Positions 53,295 through 63,447 of a stretch of DNA of 64,000 nt are shown here, piece by piece. The stretch is from Chitinophagaceae bacterium (GTDB taxonomy: Bacteria; Bacteroidota; Bacteroidia; Chitinophagales; Chitinophagaceae). The stretch lies in assembly GCA_020403455.1 (NCBI GenBank), contig JADBXP010000003.1, positions 1 to 64,000 on the forward strand, given 5' to 3'. The notes under the pieces are model-generated. The model did no database searches and was not told the DNA's origin. It saw only the letters and a program-made list of their open reading frames with translations. Both the position numbers and the translations under genes were made by a program. Every line of letters starts with the position of its first letter. Position 1 is the stretch's first letter.

Positions 53295-54404
53295 TCAGAC
53301 CACCAGAAATTGTTGCTGGATATAGTCTACAACGTTTGTGAGGCTATGATATTGTTGAAAAACAGCTAGTTGGCGGTCAGCCCCTGTACCCTTTTCCAGG
53401 GTCTGATGAACCATTTGCAGGATGTGTCTGCTACCTAAGTCATCTACCACATCATCCACAAAATCAAGCAGTTCGAGTAGTAGGGCACGGGTATCGACTT
53501 CTGTCTCTTTTCCGAAATCGATTAATTTTCCCTCAATTCCATACCGGCTTGCCCTCCATTTGTTTTCATTGATCAACGACCGCTGGTAGATGATATAGTT
53601 CATATTCCGGCTCCTGAGCTGGTAAATTTTGGCTGTTATGGCCTGAAAAAGGCCTGCTATCATGATGGTTTCCTGAATGGTCATGGGTACATCACAGATA
53701 CGATATTCAATCGTATTGAAGAAGGGGTGAACTCGTAGGTCCCACCAGATTTTCTTCGCATTATCGATGCAATTGGTCTTAATCAAGAGGTTCACATAGT
53801 TCTCGTATGCCTCCAAACTCTCAAAATAATCGGGGATACCGGTCCGGGGAAATTTGTCAAATACCTTGGTTCTGAATGATTTATATCCCGTATCCCTGCC
53901 TTCCCAAAAGGGCGAATTGGTACTCAATGCATAAATATGGGGTAAGAAATAGCGGGCAGTATTGGCAATGTGCACTGCTGTCTTGCGGTCTTCCATGCCT
54001 ACGTGCACATGCAAGCCAAAAATCAGGTTGCTGCGGGCTGCTTCCTGGAGCTCATTCACGATTTGGTTATACCGAACATGGTCAGTGATCAATTGGTTTT
54101 CCCAATGACTAAAAGGATGGGTTCCGGAAGCTCCGACTGATAGACCCAGTTCGCCGGCGATGTGTGCAATATTCCCCCGGAGGGAAACAACATCCTTATA
54201 CGCTTCCTCAATGTCCTTGCAAATATCAGTTCCCACTTCCACCACTGCCTGGTGCATTTCTGCCTTCACCTTATCCTTCAATATTTTCTGCCCTTCCTGA
54301 ACAATTCTTTGGCGATGGCTCTTGAGCTCACGGGTCTGTGGGTCCAATACCATGTACTCTTCTTCTACTCCCAGTGTAAAGTGCTTATAATTCAGATGGC
54401 TCAT
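53295..54404 (-). CDS. Carboxylate-amine ligase (GCS2/YbdK family)
   Basis: The 369-residue protein is a glutamate-cysteine ligase type 2 homologue. Visible are GVEEEYMVLD (12-21), VEVGTDIC, VGASGTHPFSHWENQ, GLHVHVGMED and EYRICDVPMTIQE, which form the ATP/metal and amino-acid sites. Family members join an amino group to a carboxylate using ATP. Enzymes of the YbdK type have weak glutamate-cysteine ligase activity, and in many genomes they lie beside ATP-grasp ligases, as here (23 bases downstream of one). The pair may make an unusual peptide or modified amino acid. The substrate is not known. Confidence 0.9.
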   Translation of the reverse strand: MSHLNYKHFTLGVEEEYMVLDPQTRELKSHRQRIVQEGQKILKDKVKAEMHQAVVEVGTDICKDIEEAYKDVVSLRGNIAHIAGELGLSVGASGTHPFSHWENQLITDHVRYNQIVNELQEAARSNLIFGLHVHVGMEDRKTAVHIANTARYFLPHIYALSTNSPFWEGRDTGYKSFRTKVFDKFPRTGIPDYFESLEAYENYVNLLIKTNCIDNAKKIWWDLRVHPFFNTIEYRICDVPMTIQETIMIAGLFQAITAKIYQLRSRNMNYIIYQRSLINENKWRASRYGIEGKLIDFGKETEVDTRALLLELLDFVDDVVDDLGSRHILQMVHQTLEKGTGADRQLAVFQQYHSLTNVVDYIQQQFLVV

Positions 54405-54427
54405 ATACTTTCCTACTAATTGCGCTT

Positions 54428-55381
54428 TTAAATCAATGGTTTACCGGTAACACCTTTCTGTAAATAGGCTCCCCAGGTAAGATTATCTCTGCCGGATTGG
54501 TGTTGCTCTGCCTTCTCAATGGCAAAGTTAGCAGCTGTCTCAACTACCCAATTAAAGTTTTCTTGTCCCACACTTTTCACATCTGCATCCGGGGCAGGAT
54601 TACAAAAATCAATTGCATAGGGCACCCCGTCTCTCACAGCCAATTCTACTGTATTGAAATCGTAGCCCAGGTATTGATTAATGCGCAATACAATGGATTG
54701 CATCTGCTCCAGTCGCTCTGCGGAGGGACTAAAATCTGCCACATAACGCAGATGGTGGGGGTTACGGGGCTCATAGGGCATGATGCGTACATATTTACCT
54801 CCTATGCAATAGCACCTGTAATACTCTTCAAAAACAATTTCTTCCTGCAGGAGCATCACCAGTTGGTTGGTCTCAGCATGTTTTTCAAAGAATTCTTCTT
54901 GACTGGCAAGCCGGTACACATTTTTCCATCCACCCCCGGCAAAGGGTTTCATATAAGCAGGGAAACCAACATAATTAAAAATGCCCTCCCAGTCCAGCGG
55001 AAATGCCAGGTTGCTGAAAGACAGATCACTCGTATCCGGAGGTAGATCTCGGGATGGAAGAATAACTGTTTTGGGTACTGGCACCTCAATTTTTGTCGCC
55101 AGACAATTATTGAAAAATTTCTCATCAGCACTCCACCAGAAAGGATTGTTGATAACGGCTGTGCCACAAAGGGCCGCATTCTTCAAAAAGGCACGGTAGA
55201 AGGGAATATCCTGGCTGATTCTATCAATGATTACAGCATAACCGCTGTCTTCACCTTGTATAACTTTATCAATGCGAACAGGTTCCGCTGAAATATTGGG
55301 GATATTTCTATCATTGATGGTTTTAATCAGGGCTTCCGGAAAACTTCTTTCTTGCCCAAATAAGATGCCGATTTTTTTCAT
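54428..55381 (-). CDS. RimK-like ATP-grasp ligase
   Basis: The 317-residue protein begins like RimK/ATP-grasp enzymes (MKKIGILFGQERSFPEALIK). It has the pre-ATP-grasp half with VINNPFWWSADEKFFNNCLA and VPVPKTVILPS. The ATP-grasp core holds GFPAYMKPFAGGGWKNVYRL (ATP-binding Lys), LLQEEIVFEEYY and, at the metal site, TVELAVRDGVPYAIDFCNPA. These enzymes form an acyl-phosphate and join it to an amine. It is the first gene of a two-gene minus-strand operon with the GCS2 ligase. A second ligase of a different fold in the same operon suggests two-step peptide bond formation. Confidence 0.88.
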   Translation of the reverse strand: MKKIGILFGQERSFPEALIKTINDRNIPNISAEPVRIDKVIQGEDSGYAVIIDRISQDIPFYRAFLKNAALCGTAVINNPFWWSADEKFFNNCLATKIEVPVPKTVILPSRDLPPDTSDLSFSNLAFPLDWEGIFNYVGFPAYMKPFAGGGWKNVYRLASQEEFFEKHAETNQLVMLLQEEIVFEEYYRCYCIGGKYVRIMPYEPRNPHHLRYVADFSPSAERLEQMQSIVLRINQYLGYDFNTVELAVRDGVPYAIDFCNPAPDADVKSVGQENFNWVVETAANFAIEKAEQHQSGRDNLTWGAYLQKGVTGKPLI

Positions 55382-55539
55382 AATGAAGTAAATTACTTGT
55401 GTCAGCCCGAAATTAGAGCAGTCGGACTTCGAAGAGGGAAATACTTTGTTAAATTACGAATTAGAAACCGAAAAATAAAATTGCCTGCTTCTTCAGTAAA
55501 TGTCTTGCCTGCAGGGAATGTTTGCTTTATTTTTGATTT

Positions 55540-56358
55540 ATGCCTGAAACCATTGTAAACACGGTCATCAATGACGCATACGAAAGATATACGCTCCAGT
55601 CTGATTTCTTAAGCAGGGAAGTGTTGTTTGACATATACCGGACAGATAATTGCTATGATGGTCAGCCCATTAGTCTTTTACTGGTGAATGACGGGCAGGA
55701 CCTACTCACCATGCCTTTTCACACATTATTGCAGCAGATCAGTTCTGATCATCACCTACACCCAATGATGGTAGTAGGTATTCATTGCGGAAATGAGCGC
55801 AAGCAGGAATATGGAGTTGCCTATTCGGCTGATTATATGGGTCGTGGCTCGAAAGCCGGCTTATACACCAAATTTATTTTAGACGAGTTAATGCCTTTCC
55901 TGCGTAAGCGGTTTCACATTGTCTCTTTCAAAGAAAAAGCCATGGCTGGTTTTTCTTTGGGCGGACTGAGTGCATTGGATCTGGTCTGGAACCATGCCAA
56001 CGAATTCAGTAAAGTAGGTATTTTCAGTCCATCTCTCTGGTGGCGGAGAAAAAGTTATGAAGAAGGGTATGATGAGGAAAAAGACCGGCTCATGCATTTA
56101 CAAATTCGTAAAGGAATTTGCTATCCCTGGTTACAATTTTTCATTCAATGTGGTGCCATGGATGAAATTGCTGACCGCAATAAAAATGGTATCATCGATT
56201 CTGTAGATGATGCACTCGACCTGGTGGTTGAATTGAAAGCCAAGGGATATACCGATGAACACATTCATTATCTCCAATTGGTAGATGGGAAACATGATGT
56301 TGCCACCTGGGCAAGGGTATTACCCGATTTCATTCGTTGGGGATGGGCAGTTAAATAA
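55540..56358 (+). CDS. Esterase family protein (alpha/beta hydrolase)
   Basis: The 272-residue protein has the esterase D/enterochelin-esterase-like fold (PF00756). PISLLLVNDGQDLLTMPFHT is the first strand region, AMAGFSLGGLSALDLVW the nucleophile elbow with Ser, GIFSPSLWWR follows, and LVDGKHDVATWARVLPDF holds the His. No signal peptide is seen. It is divergent from the two ligase genes across 158 bases and may share their regulation. It could hydrolyse an ester or peptide product of those ligases, which is inference only. Confidence 0.88.
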   Translation: MPETIVNTVINDAYERYTLQSDFLSREVLFDIYRTDNCYDGQPISLLLVNDGQDLLTMPFHTLLQQISSDHHLHPMMVVGIHCGNERKQEYGVAYSADYMGRGSKAGLYTKFILDELMPFLRKRFHIVSFKEKAMAGFSLGGLSALDLVWNHANEFSKVGIFSPSLWWRRKSYEEGYDEEKDRLMHLQIRKGICYPWLQFFIQCGAMDEIADRNKNGIIDSVDDALDLVVELKAKGYTDEHIHYLQLVDGKHDVATWARVLPDFIRWGWAVK

Positions 56359-56406
56359 ATTCACCATAGATATTTTATATAGCATTTCTTTATCCAAGAG
56401 ATGGCA

Positions 56407-56440
56407 TAAAAAAACCCGGAAAGTTTCCGGGTTTTTTTAT
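56407..56440. terminator. Bidirectional terminator
   Basis: A near-perfect palindrome (AAACCCGGAAA, G, TTTCCGGGTTT) with A and T runs outside lies between the convergent esterase and receptor genes and can end both. Confidence 0.85.
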
Positions 56441-56457
56441 GTATTGATATCTGTCGA

Positions 56458-59400
56458 TTAGAAGATATATCTCAAGCCGAGTTGACCCTGCCAAACATCA
56501 CCCAAGCCGGTACCTTTTCTATAGGTAGTATAATTGATGCTGTTGCTAACACGGTTCATGCGGAACTGAGGAATACCATTGGCATCCACACCGGCAGCTG
56601 CCAATGGGTTAAAGGTATTCACAAAGTTGCTCACACCCCATGCGGAGTTGATCAGGTTACCGATGTTGAAGATATCTGCTCTCAACTGTATAGTGTGTCT
56701 GTTCTTTCCTATGTTTCTGAACAATTCTAATTGAGTAGAGAAGTCGAAACGAACGATGTAGGGTTGCAATACGCCGTTTCTCTCAGCAACAGTACCTCTG
56801 TTTTTACTCAAATATTCATCCTGCCGGATATAAGCTTCAAAAGCAGCTCTTTGCTCATCAGCAGTAGCGATTACTGTTGCTCCGGAGGTAATAGGAAGGA
56901 AATTCATTTCTGCAGTGTTGCGAGGGATGTACATCAGGTCATTACCATTGATTCCATCTCCGTTCATATCACCGCTGTAGGTGTAAGAGAAACGACCTTG
57001 GTTAAATGACTGACCATACAAAGAGAAAGAAAGGGCAGCAGATTTGCCTAATTCAACACGGTAGTTAACATTACCGATAACGCGGTTGCGGATTTCATTA
57101 TCGCTGAAAGCAATATCAGTGCTGTTGTTACCCCGTACACTCTGAATAGCAGTCCATGAACTAAATGCAATAGAACCTGGAGTCATGTAATCACGTGCTC
57201 TGGTAAAAGTATAGGCGGCCATCCAGCCCAAACCTTTGTTAGGTGTTGGTTTTTCGAGCTTGATGGTTGTTACGATAGAACCACCCAGCGGGCCGCTTTC
57301 CATTACAGTTGCATCATTGATTTTTGGAACAACACGGATAGCATTGTTCAAAGCAGTTCCTGAAAGACCTACACCTGGGAAACGGGGGCGGTTATCCGGT
57401 CCGTTGAATCGGGCAGAAGCAGGAACCAGGTTGGCATTGTAGTAATTGATATTGCTGAGTGACTGTGTATAAATGAATTCAGCAGTGGCTACGATACCCT
57501 TCTTACCCAATTTTTGGTCGATGGCAAAGTTGGAACGCAATACCTGCGGGAAGCGGAAGCTATTTTCAGTAGCAGCTATGTTATAAGAAGAAGCAGGAGT
57601 TCCCGGTGAAGGTAGGAAACTAGGGTAGTTAGCTGGAACATCCGGACGGAAGGGGAATGCAGCTGTGTTGAACACGTTCACTCCACCACTTAACACACCA
57701 TTGTTACCCATTTGATTGCTGATGAAAACAAAGGAAGGACGACCGGTAAAGAGACCGATACCTCCACGGATTTGAGTTGAACGATCACTATTTACATCAT
57801 AGTTGAAACCAATCCTTGGACTGATCATCAGTTTGGCAGAAGGCAACTGTGAAGTACTCAGTTTTGTGCTTTGATTATTGTTGTCAATGAAGTTGAATCC
57901 ATCTACCTCATTGTTAACAAAACCAGATCCAACGAAGAAAGGCACTTCAAAACGGATACCATAAGTCAAGTTGAAATTAGGTTCAACATTGTATTCGTCC
58001 TGAATGTAAGCAGACAGTTGACGGGCGCGGGTGGTTACCAACCAGGGACCGCCACCGGGCAGGTTACTGAAGTTAGCTCGGTAGTTTCTCATGAATACCG
58101 GGCTAAACGTACGGTTAGGATCTGCTTTGTAAGCGTTGGCAGCAGTGTAAAAATCTGCCAGGCTATTGAAAGTATAGATACCATTGATTAATGGAGTAAA
58201 TCCATTGGTAAAATTGAAGCTCTCGTAAGCGATACCTGCTGTAATTGTATGCTTGTTGGCATAGATGGTCAGGTTATCACTGAACTGCCAGGTATCTGTA
58301 TTCAACAAGTTGTTCGGAGTGAAGGGGTCATTACCAAAGGAAATCAGGTTCAAACTATTAGCCGCCTGAGCACTTGGTAAAGAGGATGTGCCGGAAGTAG
58401 GGATAGCTGTTAATGGACTGCTTCCGTCCTGGATATCCACCATTGGGAAGTTTCCACCTTTCAGACCGCGGAAATCACGGTTAGCAGTGTATCCAAAGGT
58501 AATTTCATTGCTAACTTTATTGCTGAATCGGCTGTTCAACTGACCAATCAAACCATAGATGTTGTTGTTGATCTCGTAAGCTGAATTAGAGAAAGCAATT
58601 GAGTTGGGGTTACCACCTCTAAAACCATTGGTTGTATTACTACTGCTAACACCAACGTCTCTCTTGGATAAGAGTAAGTTTCCACGGATGCTGAGTTTGT
58701 GTTTATCGTTGATATTCCAGTCAATACGTGCTACTGCTTTATCACTTCTTGTCACGAATGGAAATCCTTCATAAGCTCCTGGATCATAATTGAAATTAGT
58801 TCTCAGGAAAGACGAAAGTTGATCCAGATCAGACTTTCTTACACGGGTAGTATTACCGCTGATTGGGGTTGCACCATTGCTCGCGTCGGCTGTCCAAAGA
58901 GATCCAACATCGTTTCTGCGCTCACCTTCATAGTTCAGGAAGTAGAATAATTTATTCTTCTTAATCGCTCCGCCGATGCTGGCACCAAACTGCTTTACAT
59001 CAAAAGCGGTGGTTACAACATCTTGCTTTCCGGCAGCACCAGCTTTGGTTCCTACCAGTGATTCATTGCGCAGGTTATAAAAAGCTGTTCCATGTATTGT
59101 ATTGGTACCGCTCTTGGTAACGGCATTGATGCTGGCACCGGTAAAACCTGCATCACGTACGTTGTAAGGAGAAATGTTGATTTGAATTTCTTGTAAGGCG
59201 TCCAGAGAAATAGGAGCAGAGTTGGTCTGACCGCCATTCAGTGCGCTCAAGCCAAAGGAGTTATTGAAAATGGAACCATCCAAAGTCAGGTTGATGGCTC
59301 TGCCATCCTGGCCTGCAAAAGAAGTACCACCACCTGCCTGAGGAACCAGACGAGTCAAGTCCGTGATGTTACGGCTGATAGTTGGAAGACTTCCAATCAA

Positions 59401-59838
59401 ACGAGAATTGATGTTCGTAGCAGCACCCTTTCTATCTTTAGAGATCAATGCAGCACGCTTGTTAGCAGTACCTGTAACAGTCACCTCTTTCAACTCAGAG
59501 CTGAGATCGTTCAAGGTAACATCAATTACAGATGGGTCACCCAACTGTACAGTAATGTCAGTGATCACTTCTGTTTTCAAACCGACATAAGTAATGGTTA
59601 CTTTGTAAGGTCCACCTACACGTAAACCGGGTACAGTGTACTTACCGGCAGAAGTGGAAACTGACTTGTACTTAGAACCAGATGGTTCGTGTAGAACTTC
59701 AATAGAAGCACCTGTCAAACCGGCTCCTTTTAAGTCTCTTACATAACCGGTTATGGTACCTGTGGTAACTTGTGCCATTGAGGTAGCTGACACGAGTAAA
59801 GCAGACAACCAAATGGTCAAATTTTTTACGATTCGCAT
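56458..59838 (-). CDS. Oar-like TonB-dependent receptor
   Basis: The 1,126-residue protein has a signal peptide (IWLSALLVSATSMAQ), a carboxypeptidase regulatory-like domain (about 22-115: GTITGYVRDLKGAGLTGASI), a plug (about 135-250; DLTRLVPQAGGGTSF, INLTLDGSIFNNSFG) and a barrel ending in GLGDVWQGQLGLRYIF with the C-terminal Phe. The segment SPYNVRDAGFTGASINAVTK is typical of the Oar subfamily of outer-membrane receptors. Such proteins take up or export large ligands using TonB. No lipoprotein partner (SusD-like) is next to it, so it is not a classical polysaccharide pair. A paralogue lies directly upstream. Confidence 0.93.
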   Translation of the reverse strand: MRIVKNLTIWLSALLVSATSMAQVTTGTITGYVRDLKGAGLTGASIEVLHEPSGSKYKSVSTSAGKYTVPGLRVGGPYKVTITYVGLKTEVITDITVQLGDPSVIDVTLNDLSSELKEVTVTGTANKRAALISKDRKGAATNINSRLIGSLPTISRNITDLTRLVPQAGGGTSFAGQDGRAINLTLDGSIFNNSFGLSALNGGQTNSAPISLDALQEIQINISPYNVRDAGFTGASINAVTKSGTNTIHGTAFYNLRNESLVGTKAGAAGKQDVVTTAFDVKQFGASIGGAIKKNKLFYFLNYEGERRNDVGSLWTADASNGATPISGNTTRVRKSDLDQLSSFLRTNFNYDPGAYEGFPFVTRSDKAVARIDWNINDKHKLSIRGNLLLSKRDVGVSSSNTTNGFRGGNPNSIAFSNSAYEINNNIYGLIGQLNSRFSNKVSNEITFGYTANRDFRGLKGGNFPMVDIQDGSSPLTAIPTSGTSSLPSAQAANSLNLISFGNDPFTPNNLLNTDTWQFSDNLTIYANKHTITAGIAYESFNFTNGFTPLINGIYTFNSLADFYTAANAYKADPNRTFSPVFMRNYRANFSNLPGGGPWLVTTRARQLSAYIQDEYNVEPNFNLTYGIRFEVPFFVGSGFVNNEVDGFNFIDNNNQSTKLSTSQLPSAKLMISPRIGFNYDVNSDRSTQIRGGIGLFTGRPSFVFISNQMGNNGVLSGGVNVFNTAAFPFRPDVPANYPSFLPSPGTPASSYNIAATENSFRFPQVLRSNFAIDQKLGKKGIVATAEFIYTQSLSNINYYNANLVPASARFNGPDNRPRFPGVGLSGTALNNAIRVVPKINDATVMESGPLGGSIVTTIKLEKPTPNKGLGWMAAYTFTRARDYMTPGSIAFSSWTAIQSVRGNNSTDIAFSDNEIRNRVIGNVNYRVELGKSAALSFSLYGQSFNQGRFSYTYSGDMNGDGINGNDLMYIPRNTAEMNFLPITSGATVIATADEQRAAFEAYIRQDEYLSKNRGTVAERNGVLQPYIVRFDFSTQLELFRNIGKNRHTIQLRADIFNIGNLINSAWGVSNFVNTFNPLAAAGVDANGIPQFRMNRVSNSINYTTYRKGTGLGDVWQGQLGLRYIF

Positions 59839-60043
59839 AATTGCTAGTTTTAGAAATGCAAATATGCAGCTAAAATGGTGTTTTCAGCGCCTCCAGAGCG
59901 ATTTAATGTTAAAATAATTTGCTTTTGAGACCATTTTGTTAATTATTTGGTGATAATAAGCCGGGATGCAACGAACAAAATCAGTTTTCCAGCATCTAGC
60001 CACACAAATCAAATATCACATATAATATAAATATATTGTAAAT

Positions 60044-63000
60044 TCAAAACAAACTCACTTTTATACCCGGCTGAACGAGCCATCTTGATGACTGACCCAT
60101 CCGAAACTGTCCACCCTCCCTCACCGGTTCACGGAAAATTCTATCCGGATCACACTGGTACAGGGGCACCAGGGAATTTTCATCCCGAAACCCCAGTATT
60201 TCTATTCCCGGATACCGATTTGACGGCATCACCCATTTCCTCCCGGCGCCCCGAAAAAGCAGGGCAGCCAGATTAAAAATCTCCAAAGAAAACCGCACAT
60301 TCCCCTTCATGCCCAGTCCCTCTAAAGAATACTCCCTCTCCAGCTTCACATCACACTGCCACCCAAAAGGCAGCTGTCCTCCATTCCTTTCTGCAAACTG
60401 TCCCCTCCTTTTTGAAAGATATGGCTGTGTCTGTATCCATTGTTCCATGGCTTCGGCCTGCTCATCCCGCCCTATTGGTCGTATTCCATTGTGGAAGGGA
60501 ACCCAAACCATTTGTTGAATCTCCTCCGGGGTCGGTACATACATCAATTCATTGAATCCATTGCTGCCATTATCCCTCACTATGCTTTTTCCGGAATAAA
60601 CATAACTGAACCTCTCCCCGGATTGTCCAATCCACAACAAACTGATCATCCAGGAAGAAGCCCTCGACTTTTTCTTTCCACCGGTGTGTAATCCAACTAC
60701 CCATTTTTCATTGATTCCAAAATCACTGGAAGACAAAGCAGGATCATTCCTGCCATCCACCGTCGCCGTTTGTTGCCAAACGCTACTAAAAACACTTCCG
60801 GTTGCATCCCTCAAGGAACGTGTGTTGTTGTTGGTGTAACTCCATTCTAACTGTGTGTTCTCACCAAAATCGAAATTTCCGCCCAATTTCAACAACATAC
60901 TTCCCGATCGCGGATTCTCCAGTGTTGATAACAAAATAGAAGATTGATAAGGATGTATGTCCCCACCGGGCAATAGGATAGAAGCATTCGAGACAGCAGT
61001 ATACACTTTGCGTGAACCTGCACCGCTCGAATACCTTTCAGTGGGCATAAGGTTGAGCTGGATAAATTGGGGCTCTTGCAACTGTCTTGTAATAAGCCAC
61101 TCCGCATAAAAGGTTCTTTTCTTTTCCTTTATCACCCACCTGTTGTGAACTCTGATCTGAGCGGGTGAACTCATTCGGTCAGTAATTAGAAACAAAGGAA
61201 TTTGATTGGCAATAGGCATGCCGGCATTAGTTCCAATTTGAACAGGCCATTGTGGCCATAGCCGAATTGAACTGACCTGATTTCCCCCACCCATAAAACC
61301 TTTTATCCGATCTCCATTATTAGCATACAATGAAGTAGGCCATACCAACGGGAGACGGCCCGTTTGCCAGGCAATTGCTGTTTGCCAGCTCCATTGTGGA
61401 TGCCATTTCCATTCGATGGCTAGTTTCGGACTGGCAGACCACTTGAACACGGGTCTTTGTCCTGTTTTCAAAATCGAATAGTTGCGGTACAATTGGAACA
61501 AGGGTATTATTACTTCATTTATATAACTGTTCTCAGGAACAGCGTCAGCGAACCAGGTTTGTTGCGTTCTCGCACCCAACCATAGTGTTAGATGATTCGA
61601 TAACCTGAGTCGGGCACTAACAAAAGCAGCTGCATCCATTACCCGAACCCGTTCAGATTCCGATGATAAGTCCCCGGGAAACAGCCTTCCAGTCCAGCTA
61701 TTTCTTTGATAAAAAACCGGTGCCCTGTTTCTGATAAAATCTCCCGGATCCCTGAAAATATAATTGCCCAGTGATGCAGGCACGAATAGCTGGCGCAATG
61801 ACCCATACATCCACTCTGCTCCCATACTCAATAAAATATTTCCCATCATAAGCTGACTTTGCTTACGGACCAGCAGAATATTTTGCTGGGAACGATTGGT
61901 CATGCTATTCACATCAGTTCCAAAAAATACTGATCCCTCTCCATTCAACAATTTTACTGCAGGAAATGCATTTCCTATCGAAGCTCTTTCTTCCCTCGAA
62001 CCTGTCAACTGCATCAGCCACTGACCGGCTGTATTCTTTTGTCCTGTTTTTTTCCATTCCAAAGAAAAATGATAACTGTTCGATTGATTTCGGTAACCAT
62101 GATGAGAAAAATGTATTTCATCTACCTCACCAGATGCCGGCTTGATCAGAAATGTCTCCAGGTATCTTGCAGTGAATACTATTTGTTGATTGCTTTTAAT
62201 ATTGGCATCCATCCGTAAAAGCAATTTTTGTCCATTCATCTTCTCCATGGATTCATCATACAGCCCCGGATCATAACCATATTCAGTAATTAAATGATTG
62301 CGAATGATGGGAAGTATCTTTTTTTTGATCGCATCACCCGGATATTCAGAATGATGAATGAAGTAAGGAATTTGTCTTTGTTGTCTTTCTGCATTGAAAA
62401 AATAGAACAACCGGTTTTTTACGATTGCTCCCTGCGCACTCACACCTGAAGTGGTTACCATGAATTTGTCTGGGTTCCATCCCGCTTCTTTTTCAGCAAT
62501 GGTTCGTCCTGTCAACTTAGCACCCTGAAAATAATAATACCCTGATTGGGAAGGCCGGTTACTTCCGCGTTTTGTAGTGGTATGAATGGCTGCTCCAGTG
62601 AAATGTCCCTGCATCGCATCCATGGGAGTTGTTACCAATCGAATGCTTTCGATGGCCTCCATAGATACGGGAGATACACCTGCTTGTCCGCCATAAGTGC
62701 CTGATGCAGCGACTCCAAAAACATCATGACTCACCATTCCATCCGTGTACAATGCATTGTACCTGTAGTTTTGTCCTGCCACTGAAATACTGCCTTCACC
62801 ATTGGTCCCTGCTTTCACCTCCGGCAGGATGCGCAGCATTTCATGAAAATGTTTGGAACCGGATGCATATCGATTGACTTGCTCCCCGCTTGCAAGGAAA
62901 CCCAATGGACCATGATCAGTTTTGTTGGTGTGCATCTTTGAATACACAACTACTTCTTTTAACCTCTTACTATTTTCCCTCAATTTGACCTCCACCTGTA

Positions 63001-63298
63001 TCACTTCTCCAAGTCCGATTCCAATCAGATCAGCCAACATTCCTTTTCCTTGTAAGTGGTGCGCCTCAATGCGATATCCATTTCCCGGGTGTAACCCGGT
63101 AAACAGAAACTGTCCCTTGCTATTGCAAGCTGTTGTATATTTTGTAGTAGTTGGTAAATGGGTTAATACAACAGTCGCTCCCGTCCCAATGGCACCATCT
63201 TCCCAGGTGACAATTCCCCCTAACTCCCCGCCCGTAGGCTGACCCGTTAGCATACCCCAACAACAAAAATGCATCAGCAAAAGAAAGCACTGCTTCAT
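60044..63298 (-). CDS. Oar-like TonB-dependent receptor, second copy
   Basis: ATG 63298 (MKQCFLLLMHFCCWGMLTGQ) begins the signal peptide; an earlier ATG would add nine non-signal residues. The 1,084-residue product has a regulatory-like domain (GELGGIVTWEDGAIGTGATV), a plug (LRILPEVKAGTNGEGSI, ALYTDGMVSHDVFG) and a barrel ending SRWLVQPGIKVSLF. The segment TTPMDAMQGHFTGAAIHTTT aligns with the Oar signature of the neighbouring receptor. The two differ widely, so this is an old duplication or two distinct Oar types. 205 bases separate them. Confidence 0.9.
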   Translation of the reverse strand: MKQCFLLLMHFCCWGMLTGQPTGGELGGIVTWEDGAIGTGATVVLTHLPTTTKYTTACNSKGQFLFTGLHPGNGYRIEAHHLQGKGMLADLIGIGLGEVIQVEVKLRENSKRLKEVVVYSKMHTNKTDHGPLGFLASGEQVNRYASGSKHFHEMLRILPEVKAGTNGEGSISVAGQNYRYNALYTDGMVSHDVFGVAASGTYGGQAGVSPVSMEAIESIRLVTTPMDAMQGHFTGAAIHTTTKRGSNRPSQSGYYYFQGAKLTGRTIAEKEAGWNPDKFMVTTSGVSAQGAIVKNRLFYFFNAERQQRQIPYFIHHSEYPGDAIKKKILPIIRNHLITEYGYDPGLYDESMEKMNGQKLLLRMDANIKSNQQIVFTARYLETFLIKPASGEVDEIHFSHHGYRNQSNSYHFSLEWKKTGQKNTAGQWLMQLTGSREERASIGNAFPAVKLLNGEGSVFFGTDVNSMTNRSQQNILLVRKQSQLMMGNILLSMGAEWMYGSLRQLFVPASLGNYIFRDPGDFIRNRAPVFYQRNSWTGRLFPGDLSSESERVRVMDAAAFVSARLRLSNHLTLWLGARTQQTWFADAVPENSYINEVIIPLFQLYRNYSILKTGQRPVFKWSASPKLAIEWKWHPQWSWQTAIAWQTGRLPLVWPTSLYANNGDRIKGFMGGGNQVSSIRLWPQWPVQIGTNAGMPIANQIPLFLITDRMSSPAQIRVHNRWVIKEKKRTFYAEWLITRQLQEPQFIQLNLMPTERYSSGAGSRKVYTAVSNASILLPGGDIHPYQSSILLSTLENPRSGSMLLKLGGNFDFGENTQLEWSYTNNNTRSLRDATGSVFSSVWQQTATVDGRNDPALSSSDFGINEKWVVGLHTGGKKKSRASSWMISLLWIGQSGERFSYVYSGKSIVRDNGSNGFNELMYVPTPEEIQQMVWVPFHNGIRPIGRDEQAEAMEQWIQTQPYLSKRRGQFAERNGGQLPFGWQCDVKLEREYSLEGLGMKGNVRFSLEIFNLAALLFRGAGRKWVMPSNRYPGIEILGFRDENSLVPLYQCDPDRIFREPVREGGQFRMGQSSRWLVQPGIKVSLF

Positions 63299-63422
63299 GA
63301 ACAAATCAACAAAAGGCGCAGCCAACTTTGTCAGGTATTTTCCCTTATTGCTATCCGTTTTTTCACGGTATTTTTCATCGGTTTCTTTCCTGAATAAAAC
63401 ATTCTATCTCATTTTTCAAGTG

Positions 63423-63430
63423 TAACTTTG
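63423..63430 (+). promoter_or_regulatory. -7 box of ribB
   Basis: TAACTTTG lies 17 bases before ATG 63448. No -33 TTG is evident. Confidence 0.45.
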
Positions 63431-63447
63431 CCCCCTAATCAGTACAT

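Noticed and set aside
63299-63447. Possible FMN riboswitch before ribB
   Set aside because: No conserved FMN aptamer elements were seen, only a TAnnTTTG box.
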